Positions 1 through 10,577 of a DNA stretch of 64,000 bases are shown piece by piece. The stretch comes from Bolinopsis microptera (lineage: Eukaryota > Ctenophora > Tentaculata > Lobata > Bolinopsidae). The stretch spans positions 9,727,303 through 9,791,302 of the forward strand of contig NC_087075.1 in NCBI RefSeq assembly GCF_026151205.1. The letters are read 5' to 3'. Under the pieces are notes generated by a model that made no database searches, was not told the origin of the DNA, and worked only from the letters and a program-made list of their open reading frames with translations. The position numbers and the translations under genes were made by a program. Each line of letters starts with the position of its first letter. Position 1 is the stretch's first letter.

Positions 1-1260
1 GCTAATGGTTATAGGTTTATAGCAGCTCCAGTTTATTTGTTTCGTGCAGCTTTGAGCAGTTTGGGCTTTTGAAGGTGCTGGTTGTATATTCCTTACACGC
101 GATAATTCAGCTATGTCTTGGTTATAATACCTAATAATATAACCTGATAATACCTGATAATATAACCTGATATAACCTGATAATACCTGATAATACCTGA
201 TAATCATTGTCTGACGATGTTATATAACATACAGAATAAGAAACCAGGTGTGGAAAACATGACGTCATAACTTGGCTCGTGTAGGATCTCTAAATAGAGG
301 GTTGTGTTACACTTAATCCTGAAACCTGTGCACTCTACTCGCTAAACACAGCCCCATTCGTTAGAATAATTAGCACGTGTAAGAGACGCGCGCGCACGTG
401 CATATATCCAGGTCGTGGGTATTGGTTACAAGTTAGCACGTGTCAGTATATGACGATTGGGCAATTTGTGGTGCACGACCAGTTTGCATCTTTATAGAGG
501 TTTACAGTGTTAATATGGGGTGGTTTACAGTAAACTGTGGTGCCCGCTTCTATATTTTTTTTTGCTATATGTACTATTTCGGTATTTTGTATTTTCTGAG
601 GTGTCCCAAAGCCTGACATGCCCAGGTTTCAGTGCTTTAGCTTTGAGTATGTTAGTGTAAAAACGTAGTTGATAGTTAAGATAATAAGTAAAACATATTA
701 TATATATGGCTCTGCGGTTAATCAACAATCATTCAACACGGAATTATTTATCCAAGTAAAGCAGAAGTTATCATCCAGACAAAATTTAGTGAAATTATGT
801 TGTTTGGTCTGATTATCACCTGTAAAATGTTAACGATCTTCTAATGTTGGTACAAGTAAATATTAACTGGAAGAATCAAGCTACTTGAGCTAAGACTTGA
901 TAAGAATCATCTCACAAGTGGTTACAAGAAACTAAGATAATTTTACGTACGTAGATCTTTATTTGTTATTATCAGTTGATCTTTACTCGGTTGAAGTTGG
1001 TCGTTACTTGGTTGAAATTAGTCTTCACTTGGTTGAATTTGGTTTTTACTCGGTTGAAGTTAAGCTGTTATCACCCAATTCTACATTTTATTAGCTTGGG
1101 TATAATCATTACAACTCGGTAAAACATATACTGGTATTAACTTCATCTATTTTTTGACAAAGTTTGAAATAAAAACTCCGAAACAGTTTTATTAAATTAA
1201 CAAAGAGATGAAGCAATACATGTATATTTGTATTACTACTAGAACGTTATATAAATTGTA
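1..1260. other. Upstream intergenic DNA with two short tandem repeats
   Basis: I see no supportable gene here. Positions about 125-205 are a tandem array of a roughly 10-bp unit resembling CCTGATAATA. Positions about 985-1066 hold four degenerate copies of a roughly 26-bp unit containing ACTCGGTTGAAGTTGG. A TATA-like stretch (TTATATAAATTG) lies directly before the ATG at 1261, so the end of this region may be the promoter or 5'UTR of the calmodulin-like gene, but a 5' non-coding exon cannot be excluded. Confidence 0.4.
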
Positions 1261-3880
1261 ATGACGCGGAACAATGACGATGCCAGACGTTTTAAAATTA
1301 TGAGAGGAGCTTCAGAAACCGCTATTTTGATCAGACAAAAGGCGATTGACTGTAAGCACATATTAAAACCTTTGGAAATTATCATATCTTTATAATATTA
1401 ATTGTATACAGACAAGAAAATGGACAAAGTACGAGTAACTAAACAAATTAAAAGCCTACAATTATTTCCGACTAACTGAAGAATAAAACAACCCCAATTA
1501 TTTCAGATCATTTAGAGAGATTATCGGGCGAAGCAAGATGCGACAGCATGACCTCTCACAACGACTGCAAACGGAAACTCAACAAGATCAGACGTCACGC
1601 AAAGGAGCATTTGTCACAGTTTCTTAACGACGATGGTTTTCTGGGTAGGTTACCTCGCTCCTATAATTAGGACGGCTCAGCCGCTCATTACCTATAATTA
1701 AGCAAACTCCAATTTACTGTGGTCATTTCCTTCCTTAAATAGAGCTTAACATGGATAATTCTAACAAACAAAACCCCGATGTACCGCAGATTGTTCCTTT
1801 CCAAACTTCGACTAAAATATACATATTGTATAATTGTTACTTTACTTTCAGAGAAACGTTTATTTTTCATTTGTTTTAACTGGTTATATTTTCAGAACTG
1901 AGCAGACTATCCCCGAAGGACAAGGAACTGTTAATAAGCTGTGTCAGTGAGAGTCAACTAGACTCTTTTATCGAGGCATTTGAAACCTTTGATATGAACG
2001 ACGACGCTAGTATATCTTCATCTGAGTTGAGAGTGGTCCTTAAGTCTCTAGGTTAGTTTATCAGTTCTTATCTCCGCTCGCGCTATCAACTAGGGGGGGG
2101 TACTAATGACTTATTATATGTAAGTCAGTCTCCCGTGGTCCACTGAGTCGAATGATCAGGAAATCCGTGATCTAGGGACCCTGCCAAAAGATCTCGAATC
2201 TTGAAAGGATACCCTTCGGTAGACATTGTAGTGCACTATAAATAATATAGCTACACAGTACACCCTACACATGCATGTGCTATTTTATCATATCTTTTCA
2301 ACATGGGTAATATGTACTTCACACATGGCTTGATTATGACGATGCTAGTTGAGTAGTTGTATTGGCTCTTAACACTCGTAATTTGTATGTTAATTGATGC
2401 TTGTAAATAGCATATTAAAGTTTAAACATATTCAGGTATAGAGCCGACGGAAGATGTGTTAACTGAGATCCTCTCTGAAGTTGATGCTGATGGTAAGTGA
2501 TGACCAATGAAATGCAGCATGTAAATCATCAAACTACGAAAGAGCTGTATTTTTGTTTACTTTCGCTATAATTATATCCACAAAGTTATGATAGGCGACT
2601 TACATAAATATGAAAAATAAAATAAGGAACCGATCGAAAAACATTAATTCTTATTTGTTTTAAAAACCTCTCCTTGCCTCATTCACTAATGACAGAAGGT
2701 TATACGCCCACGATTGTACACACTAATTCATGATCCCCTGTATAAATAACTCACTCAGGTAACGGCGTAGTGGATGTTCAGGAGTTTCTGATATTCATGG
2801 CCTCCAGAACATTGTACAAAGATGAGGATCAGAATATAAGGTGGGTGATGGCACATTATTTCCACCTACATTATTTCCACCTTAATTATTTCCACCTTCA
2901 TTATTTCCACCTACATTGTTTCCACCTACATTATTTCCACCTACATTATTTCCACCTTCATTATTTCCACCTTAATTATTTCCACCTTCATTATTTCCAC
3001 CTACATTATTTCCACCTACATTATTTCCACCTACATTATTTCCACCTTCATTATTTCCACCTACATTATTTCCACCTACATTATTTCCACCAGGGATTTG
3101 TAGTGCTAGGACTAAACTATTCAGTTCATCCATTCCTTAACAAATTGCACGTGCTAGATGATTTAATGAATGTGTATTTTCAGGGACGCGTTTAAACAGT
3201 TTGATAAAGATGGAAACGGTTATATAGATAAAGACGAACTGATATCCCTTATGGAGTCATTAGGTATCCGCATTATATACTTACTAAATTTAACTGCTCC
3301 TGATTTGCTTGACATTTTGTGATTTTGTCTTTTCTTATATCCGGTCACCGGTACGTGAGGTAATCGATATCGTTAAAATTCATGCATAATGGTGGAGTTA
3401 TCATATATATCACTATACACCCACCATCTCAAGTATTATAATAGTAGGCTGAATTTCGATTAGGTTTTAACATTATGTAATTCAGGGCAGAAACTATCAG
3501 AACAAGAGATAGATGAAATGATGCAAGATGCAGACTTTGATAAGGATGGCAAAATAAGCTATCAAGGTACTTTTTATAATACTTTCATTCAACAACTTCC
3601 TTTTCTATTTATCTTATCATTACATTTCCTGCTCAGATATTTCTTCATCTCAGATATTTCATCATCTTCAATCGATTGAAAATATGGCATTTAGTTGTCT
3701 ATGAGTTATGAGCCGAAACATTTCTGAATATCATTTATATGTTTTAAATATCCCCCTCCAGGATGATCTGAAAGGAACATGCTATAAATTGAACTAAATC
3801 CCCTCAAAAAGTGAAAATAAATGTGTTCATAACCTTCAATATCCCCAGAATTCTACATAATGATGAAGTTGGCATACTGA
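1261..3880 (+). CDS. Calmodulin-like four-EF-hand calcium-binding protein, 8 exons
   Basis: Exons: 1261-1351, 1507-1644, 1896-2051, 2436-2492, 2759-2840, 3184-3263, 3486-3566, 3849-3880. All joins are GT-AG, phases agree, and the product is 238 residues. Residues 1-76 are basic and charged with no domain I recognise. Four EF-hand loops follow at about 109-120, 145-156, 182-193 and 218-229. Loops 2-4 have the canonical D-x-D-G-x-G/I-x-x-E ligand pattern. Loop 1 keeps Asp1 and Glu12 but has Ala instead of Gly at position 6, so it may bind calcium weakly. By family it should be a calcium sensor related to calmodulin, troponin C or centrin, with an N-terminal extension of about 75 residues that calmodulin lacks. 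The partner is unknown. Intron 5 contains a 15-bp minisatellite. A possible AATAAA signal is at 4085-4090. A further 5' exon is possible, but the ATG at 1261 starts an open, phase-consistent exon. Confidence 0.88.
2849..3092 (+). repeat. 15-bp minisatellite in intron 5 of the calmodulin-like gene
   Basis: About 16 tandem copies of a 15-bp unit of the form TTATTTCCACCTACA (variants TTCA and TTAA) begin about 9 bases after the exon 5 splice donor and fill most of the 343-base intron. The unit length is a multiple of three, so the array is open in the frame of the upstream exon and would encode (H/N)YFHL repeats if the intron were retained. Confidence 0.9.
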
Positions 3881-4734
3881 GTGAAGAACCCATTTGCACG
3901 ATACTCAGATATCAGAACATAACATGAGATCACCGAACCAGTCATCACGTGACAAGAAATGAAACAAAGGACAATTTGTAATATTGCTATCATATACTGT
4001 GGTATAAACGCGGCGAAGTGTTGCCATGGTTACAATGTTGTTGAAGTTGTATTCGAGACTGGACAGATAGATTACTTATGGACGAATAAATTTCATTGCA
4101 TGGACGAAGAAATGTTGTTTTCGCACAGAGAAATAAGCATCTTAAACCTCAATCTTGGGAATCCAATTCTCGATACTTTATAATGATAATAGTCCTGCTT
4201 CAGTTATCAATACTTTGTCATAATAACGACTAATAATCGTGCACATTTAAATGTTACGTAAGGTTCTATTATCATGTACACTACATGGAACGTTACAATT
4301 TCAAAACAGCAAGATTCAACATTAGGGTTAGATAGCAGATCGAAATGATTCTACACAAAAATTGTTTTCAAAAGGTCCTGCATTCCGATCAATTTTACGT
4401 TTAGCGAATAAGAGAGAATTTCTATTGGTTTTTATCGTTCAATTTGTTAATTTTAATTGACCAATAATTGTACTGTTTAACTTTAGCATCAGTTGTTTTA
4501 GCAAATGTGTTACTGAACTTCGCTACAGAATTGGTGATATCTGTTGTAAAGTTTGTTAACGTATTGTAATAATTATTTCAATCTTCACCAAGAGTTATCA
4601 ATTTGTTACATAAAATAGTCAGCAATCTATCTTTATTTTTTCACATCTTTATGTTATATTTTTATATAGATGTACTTCAATTTCATCACGCAGGACTGAT
4701 TACCTTTTTCAGATTTTATTCAACTATCTAAAGG
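3881..4734. other. Intergenic DNA after the calmodulin-like gene
   Basis: This is AT-rich sequence that probably begins with the calmodulin-like gene's 3'UTR (AATAAA at 4085-4090). No further coding potential or clear repeat was seen before the foldback element starts at 4735. Confidence 0.4.
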
Positions 4735-5736
4735 TTACCTGTAACTGGGGACCCCATGCTATTATTGATTATGTTCATAATAGCGATTCGGCGGAATGAC
4801 AGGCTGAGCGCCGCCCAGTAATCTAAAGGCCGCTAAATCACTAAGTGTTTGTAAAAGTCACTCAGTGTCACGTACTAATAACTGTTAAAAGAGTACACCA
4901 CGCGCAAGGGCTCTGGATAGACTTAGAGCAATACCAACCGCGCTATAAGAACGCGAAAATACATCACTACTACATACTAGTAGTGCATCGCGCTACAAAA
5001 GCGCGCATGTACACAACGGTCAAAATCTAATGTGTAATCGCGCCCAAGCAACTTTTGCCCCATAATTTTTTTGCTCAGATGTGAGATGGCTTGTTTGCTC
5101 AGCTCGTCGCATTTTTTGCCTTTAGCTTTGCACTGTGCCGAACAACATGCTCAATGTTACTGGTGCACTGCTTTGTCATTCGGATTGGAAACAACGATTC
5201 AATTCATTCATCATTATTCCTAATTCATGTTTGTGAATTAACGGGTGATACTCGTAAAATATTTGTTCCATATATTAGGTCCAACTCGGCGCGCGTCCTG
5301 GTAGGTTGTAAACCTACAAGTTTGTGAACAACCTTGTATCACGTGGTGACCCCCACTGTCGCTTCACTATAGTATAGTTTTAACGATACAGGGGGAGCCG
5401 CGCACCCGTGCGCGGCGTGTCATACAACGTATGACAAACAATTTTGGAGGACTTCGCCGCTTTGACGCGCCGCACAAACTAGTATTCTTGCTTCGCAGAG
5501 CAACGATCTGGAAGGGTTGACATCGTTTAACATACGTTGCATGCCACTTTTCGCGTCATCGTCAATCAAAGTATTGCTCTAACGTACCAGAGCCCTCTGA
5601 CCCTCTCGCTTGTTGTGAAACAAGCGCGTCACGCAGTACGCGTATACACATGGCTATGTGAAATCTTACTGGGCCGCGCTCAGCCTGTCATTCCGCCTAA
5701 TTTCTATGAACATGATAGCCTGAGGTCCCCAGGTAA
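4735..5736. mobile_element. Foldback/MITE-like element with about 80-bp inverted ends
   Basis: The left arm (4735-4821) and right arm (5666-5736) are imperfect inverted copies. Read inward from either end they share a TTACCTG/GGGGACC start, an ATGTTCATA segment, GGCGGAATGACAGGCTGAGCGC and a CCCAGTAA end. A third, single-orientation copy of the same arm lies at 6003-6104. There is no transposase ORF. The interior is rich in small perfect palindromes, for example CACTACTA...TAGTAGTG near 4960 and CGCGCT...AGCGCG near 4990, plus the shared hairpin-module blocks described separately. The class cannot be assigned from the ends alone. Confidence 0.7.
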
Positions 5737-6800
5737 TGTGAAATCAAAGTACAATTACAAAATACGAAGTACAAGTACAATTACAAATAGTATATACTTT
5801 TTGTTTTTAAAATGCTAATTTGCACGTGTAAATATAATTTAGCTTGCCATTGACAGATGTTATTCGTTTTAATTTTTTCGAAGTAGCGCGCGCCGAGCCA
5901 AACCATTATTAACGGCTGAGACTCGTAAAATATTTGTTTCAAATATTAGGACCGTCGACGAGTCCAACTCGGTGCGCGTCCTGGTAGGTTATAAACCTAC
6001 AAGACCATTACCTGGGGACCTCAGCTAGGCTATTATGTTCATAAACATAGAGATTAGGCGGAATAGAGATTAGGCGGAATGACAGGCTGAGCGCGGCCCA
6101 GTAACAAGACCATTAACAATGGTCAAAGCTTGCCAGTATAATTTACCTGGCACGCCAGTCCCAATGCGCGGCGCTTTTTGGAGCTTCTCAGTTCTCGCAT
6201 ATATACGTGAGATCAGATCGAGCGAGCAATAGACTAGCAAGTTGTAGCGCGATGCCTTACTGGGCCGCGCCGCGCACTCAATTATGCTTCTCGCAACCAC
6301 TTTGTTAAATCGGCGAAATACGCTACTGGGCCTTGCCGAGCTGCAAAGAATTGACCACGTCAATTAAACTAGCAAGCTATGTCGGTAAAAATTTATTTAA
6401 TGCACGTACGCTCGCTTTTCTCACGTAAAATGCAAGAAGCTTGAAAACAGCGCCGCGCATCAGCAATTAGGATTGGTGCACCTGCAGATAGGAACAAATA
6501 ATTTAGTGTTTTTTTGTAGACTTATAACCTATCAGGACGCGCGCCGAGTTGGACTCGTCGACGGTCCAAAACAAATATTTTACGAGTATCACCCGTCAAG
6601 TTTTTTTGTATCACGTCGTGACCCCCACGGCTGTTTCACTATGTAGAGTTACTACGATACAGGGGAGCCGCGCACTCGTGCGCGGCGGGTCATACAACGT
6701 ATGACAAGTTTTTTTGACATACGTTGCATGCCACTTTTCGCGCGCGAAGCGCGCGCCGCCGAATATCTCTGATATTTGTGATACGTAACATGTATCAAAG
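5230..6800. repeat. Cluster 1 of GC-rich hairpin modules
   Basis: The region is built from short near-perfect palindromes in recurring blocks. Block X, about 85 bp, contains ACTCGTAAAATATTTG, a GAGTTGGACTC-type hairpin and GTAGGTTATAAACCTAC. It occurs at about 5236-5320 (+), 5917-6001 (+) and 6513-6597 (-). Block Y, about 100 bp, runs from GTATCACGT through CCGCGCAC...GTGCGCGG to the hairpin GTCATACAACGTATGAC. It occurs at about 5329-5435 (+) and 6608-6705 (+). Another hairpin, GACCATTAACAATGGTC, is at 6108-6124. The same blocks recur near 54-55.8 kb. No ORF here looks real. Confidence 0.75.
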
Positions 6801-6944
6801 TTTTTTAATGTTTAAAGATATTTATTAAACTTTTTTGTTAAATTGGTGATGAATAATCAAATTTCCTTTTTTATTGTGTTTTCCTTTTTATTGTGTTTTC
6901 CATTTACACAAACAGCAGTTTTCTTTCTTGTATCTACATGATTA

Positions 6945-7094
6945 GGGGTCGTCCAAATACCAGCAATCACTGAGGGAAGATTCCAAATGATTACGCTAGT
7001 GCAATTTTAACACTGTAGATATGTGCAAAAGTGATTACGGAGGGGTAAACATTTGCCTAAGAAAAAGTACGTATTATATTATGTGAACGACCCC
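6945..7094. mobile_element. 150-bp MITE with GGGGTCGT terminal inverted repeats
   Basis: The element starts GGGGTCGTCCA and ends TGAACGACCCC, an imperfect terminal inverted repeat, and it is flanked by TTA on both sides (6942-6944 and 7095-7097). A three-base TTA duplication is typical of PIF/Harbinger MITEs, and a TA-targeting family is an alternative. It has no coding capacity. Confidence 0.65.
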
Positions 7095-7212
7095 TTACCA
7101 GAAATTTTAACAATCACATTGCATATTCATATATATATTGATAGTCAGCCACAACTGTCAGTAAAACAACGCCTTGACTTCAAATGTCGGTAAAATGTAC
7201 CTTTACAGTCAT

Positions 7213-8574
7213 CCTCAAATTATTTGTTATATAGTAATGTTGAAAGTATATATATATACATATATATAATATAGCGTAAATTTATAGATAAACATTGAGA
7301 CACAGTACTATGTCATGATCTATCCTGAATCTTGATCTATCCTGAATCTTTAACTATCCTGAATCTTTAACTATTTTATCATCTAAAGGTGTGTTTTGCA
7401 ACCCCAAGTTCGCTGTTCAATAAACCGAAAAATCTTTCAATATAAGAATTAAATCAATAATTTCATTTTACTTTTAAACAACGGCCAACAAGTGGGAATG
7501 TGCTACAACTTAAAATAAAGCCCTTTTCGTCCACGGTACTGACAAAATAATTTTTTGATGATCGATTGGCCATGTCAGGCACTGCCATCAAAATTGATAA
7601 CATTTCTGCTAGTGAAGAGAAGGGTAGCACTGTGAAATTAGGTGATAGATTTTTTCTTAATTCACTTTTTTCGTGAATCTGTCTGTAGGCTAATTTTTTG
7701 AGACCTTTGCCAGAGCAAAATACCTATAAGTAATTTGACGATAGAGATCATTTTCAAGAACGAATCAAACAATTCTATTTGAATTGCAAAATAAGTGTGG
7801 TTCAAGAGAGATGTAGATTGGCAGCCCTAGGAAATTTTTTAGGAACCATGTACTTTTAAAAAGTTTTTTCTTCATTTCAACGCACACTCTTTGCCCGCAC
7901 ACTAAAATGTTTTAACCTTGCTTTGAGTTCTTAACTTCCCGCCAGGTCCTATTTTGGGTGTTATTTGCAGGGGTAAATCAGAAGTTATTTTCAATGATCG
8001 CTTTAATTAAGTATTGGCAATCATAATCAGTTGGTTACGGATATTTTATATAATGAGTCATTGGGTAAAACAAAAGTTCATAAAAACAAATTTTGCCAAA
8101 AAATGTATTATTTTAGGACTGGCAATTATATATTAATAGGACTGTTCATTTACAGAATTGTTTACAAACGGTTTTGTCATTTCGTGAGCATATCTACACA
8201 TAGTTTTCTATTAATTACTTTTCAAATAGTATTTATCTTTCTAAACTCAACTTTTTGAATAATAATGTGGGTCGGCTCCCAACGATAACTGTTGACTGTC
8301 GCTATATTATATTTAACAGAATTAGAACTTTATTACAGCTATTATGGACAATCGGACGTATTTCGAAAGAAAAGATGAAAATGTTGTCGTGGAAGAGGTA
8401 TTTGTTTTTAAGTTGTTGTTTTCTTGAAATTGTTGTTTTCTTAAGTTCTGTGGAGGGGATCACCGCAATTTTATATTTTGGCATTGTATATTTTTTACGT
8501 TGATATTATTTATTAACACGGAATCATGCCATCTTTAATACTTTCAACACTACTATATAACAAATAATTTGAGG
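7213..8574. mobile_element. TIR-bounded element of unknown class, 1.36 kb
   Basis: About 38 bases at 7213-7250 (CCTCAAATTATTTGTTATAT and on) recur as their reverse complement at 8538-8574 with a single visible mismatch. The interior has no transposase-like ORF. It includes a short tandem repeat of a CTATCCTGAATCTT unit around 7318-7372 and AT-rich sequence. No clear target-site duplication was found at the outer borders, so this may be a non-autonomous DNA transposon or the remains of a larger inverted repeat. Confidence 0.6.
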
Positions 8575-8882
8575 ACCCCTAGTGGGAATTAACACCTCAA
8601 TCAAATGTAGCAACCATTACAGGTTGTATGTCGATGTAAATGGTTGTTGCATGATAGTTTATTTAAAGACATCCTAAAGACTATCAGACATCGTTTTTAA
8701 GAGCTGTTAACTCCCATCTATCACCTATCACCCATCTATCACCTAAAGAATATCAGACACCACTCATTCCCATCTTCTGAATTGCTGCAAAGGTACTGTA
8801 ATCAACAACTAAATAACTATAAACAGTAGCATCGGTTTTAGACTCTATCCTGAATTCTTTGCATTATTGTGTTTATTGAACT
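8575..8882 (+). other. Probable 5'UTR of retrotransposon A plus flank
   Basis: No gene was seen. The last 150-250 bases before the ORF1 start are probably the 5'UTR of element A, by comparison with the 174-base 5'UTR of element B. A short repeat of CCCATCTATCACCTA lies near 8714-8745. The 5' boundary of element A could not be fixed because no target-site duplication matching its 3' flank was found. Confidence 0.35.
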
Positions 8883-10442
8883 ATGTCCGGTATCCCAATC
8901 AGAAATTACAGCCTTCGTGACAGACCTAACAGTGCAAAAGCAAAATGTTCTACCTGTGTATCACTAAGTCTTGAAAACGACAATTTGAGGAGACAAATTG
9001 CTCGTCTAACCAAACTTGCCCAAGGCTCAGGCCATGACAAAATTGCGGTTCCATTCTCTTGCGGGGACAATGTTCTTATCTCTGAACATGAATCAGAAAC
9101 TCAAAACTGTGAAGTTAGCAGTGTGACTGAACTTAATAGCAACCCATCTCTTGTGAATTCTTCTGATGTTAACAAACAATCTTCAACCAGTGTTAACGTT
9201 GTGGATAAGTCCATCAATCCATATCATGATTTGAGTCGAGGTGTATTCAGGTTTGTTGATACTCTCAAGTTGGATATGGAAACACAATACACACAAACGT
9301 TTAACAATAGGGCTGTAGCATACTATGGGGACAAACCCTTATTAAAGTCTATTTTAGAACGTTTACGCTCACAGTTCCCAAGTCTGATATTTAACAGCGC
9401 CATGATCACTAAGTATGAAAATGGCAAGCAAGGAATACCATTCCATTCAGATGATGAGAGGTCCATATCACCAGGCTCCATGATTACCACCATATCGTTA
9501 GGAGCAACAAGAGTCCTCAGTTTTAGGTCTAAAAGCAAAGTCCACGTTGCCAATCTTACTCTCTCCCATGGCGACATAATGATTATGACCAGAAAATCTC
9601 AGGACAGCTTTGAACACAGCCTTATTCAGGACCAAACTGATGACATGAGAATTAGCATTACTCTGCGCCAGATTGATGGCAGTGCAACCTTGTCTGCTCC
9701 ACCCGATACCTCAAATAAGCCTTTCGTTACCGCAAGAGAAACTGAACCCTCAATCAAAGGGAAATCATCACCCAACAAAATCACTCATAAGAGCACCGTA
9801 CCCCCTGCTTCAGTCAAAAGCAAATCCCTTGCTGTGTATGTTAGCTCAAGCATGTTCTCCAAGTTAGATGCTACAAAACTATCCTCTGCTCATCAAGAAG
9901 CACATGTATTTCACTATCCTGGTGGCATTGCAAACGGTATCAATGAACGCTTCCACTCAGATGAAAGAAAGAGGTCAATTGATGCAAATAATGTGAAGAC
10001 CATCGTACTCATGTGTGGAACTAATGATGTGGACTTAATCCTAGAGAATCCTCGACACATGAGGAATAGATTATTGTCACCCGATGACTTCACAGGAAAA
10101 GCAAAGGCCCTTGATAACACCAATCGCTCTATTGATAATCTGATCCAGTCACTTCACTCGTGGGCTCCAGCTGCAAAAATTAAGATCATAAACATTTTAC
10201 CAAGAGAAAGTTTTGCTAGAAATAAAGTGATAAATGACTTTAATATCTTTTTATCTAAGATTCCTTCCAAATACTCGTTTGTTAGCTTTATACCCACAGA
10301 GATGAATCGATTTTTGTTTAGTGATAGATCTGGATTTAGGAAATCATCTTGTTTTAGTAGATTTGGGGAAGACAATGTGCATCTAAACAGCGATGGTATC
10401 TTTAAACTAGCAAAGCACATCAAGTACCATGCTCACCATTGA
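8883..10442 (+). CDS. Retrotransposon A ORF1: coiled coil + AlkB-like dioxygenase + SGNH esterase
   Basis: This is an intact 519-residue ORF. Residues 22-45 hold a CSTC motif and a short predicted coiled coil. Residues about 115-265 match the AlkB fold of Fe(II)/2-oxoglutarate dioxygenases: the tract ITKYENGKQGIPFHSDDE carries His188 and Asp190 of the iron triad, His245 (FEHS) is the third ligand, and Arg256-(x5)-Arg262 is the 2-oxoglutarate/substrate arginine motif. Residues about 316-515 look like an SGNH/GDSL hydrolase: Ser block at 321-323, GTN at 379-381, Asp497-x-x-His500. Esterase domains are known in ORF1 of CR1-type elements. AlkB proteins remove alkyl groups from nucleic acids. That this protein demethylates or protects the element's RNA is inference. 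All key residues of both enzymes are present. Confidence 0.88.
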   Translation: MSGIPIRNYSLRDRPNSAKAKCSTCVSLSLENDNLRRQIARLTKLAQGSGHDKIAVPFSCGDNVLISEHESETQNCEVSSVTELNSNPSLVNSSDVNKQSSTSVNVVDKSINPYHDLSRGVFRFVDTLKLDMETQYTQTFNNRAVAYYGDKPLLKSILERLRSQFPSLIFNSAMITKYENGKQGIPFHSDDERSISPGSMITTISLGATRVLSFRSKSKVHVANLTLSHGDIMIMTRKSQDSFEHSLIQDQTDDMRISITLRQIDGSATLSAPPDTSNKPFVTARETEPSIKGKSSPNKITHKSTVPPASVKSKSLAVYVSSSMFSKLDATKLSSAHQEAHVFHYPGGIANGINERFHSDERKRSIDANNVKTIVLMCGTNDVDLILENPRHMRNRLLSPDDFTGKAKALDNTNRSIDNLIQSLHSWAPAAKIKIINILPRESFARNKVINDFNIFLSKIPSKYSFVSFIPTEMNRFLFSDRSGFRKSSCFSRFGEDNVHLNSDGIFKLAKHIKYHAHH

Positions 10443-10577
10443 AATCGACATGACATTTCCACCTGAATATTTATTTTGATTTCAAGTTTAAAACTTTTCT
10501 ATTGAAAATATTTACAGGCGGATAATTTTCACCTGATTTTAGTTTAATCAGACACAACGACTAACACGTTTTGTGAA

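Noticed and set aside
2841-3195. (HYFHL)n stretch as an annotated repeat protein
   Set aside because: It lies between a good donor and acceptor of the calmodulin-like gene and ends right after the acceptor; kept only as a possible intron-retention product.
7574-7647. ATG-initiated open stretch with a donor-like end as a 5' exon of HMGXB4
   Set aside because: It ends in phase 1 while the exon at 15787 is open only in phase 0, and it lies within a TIR element.
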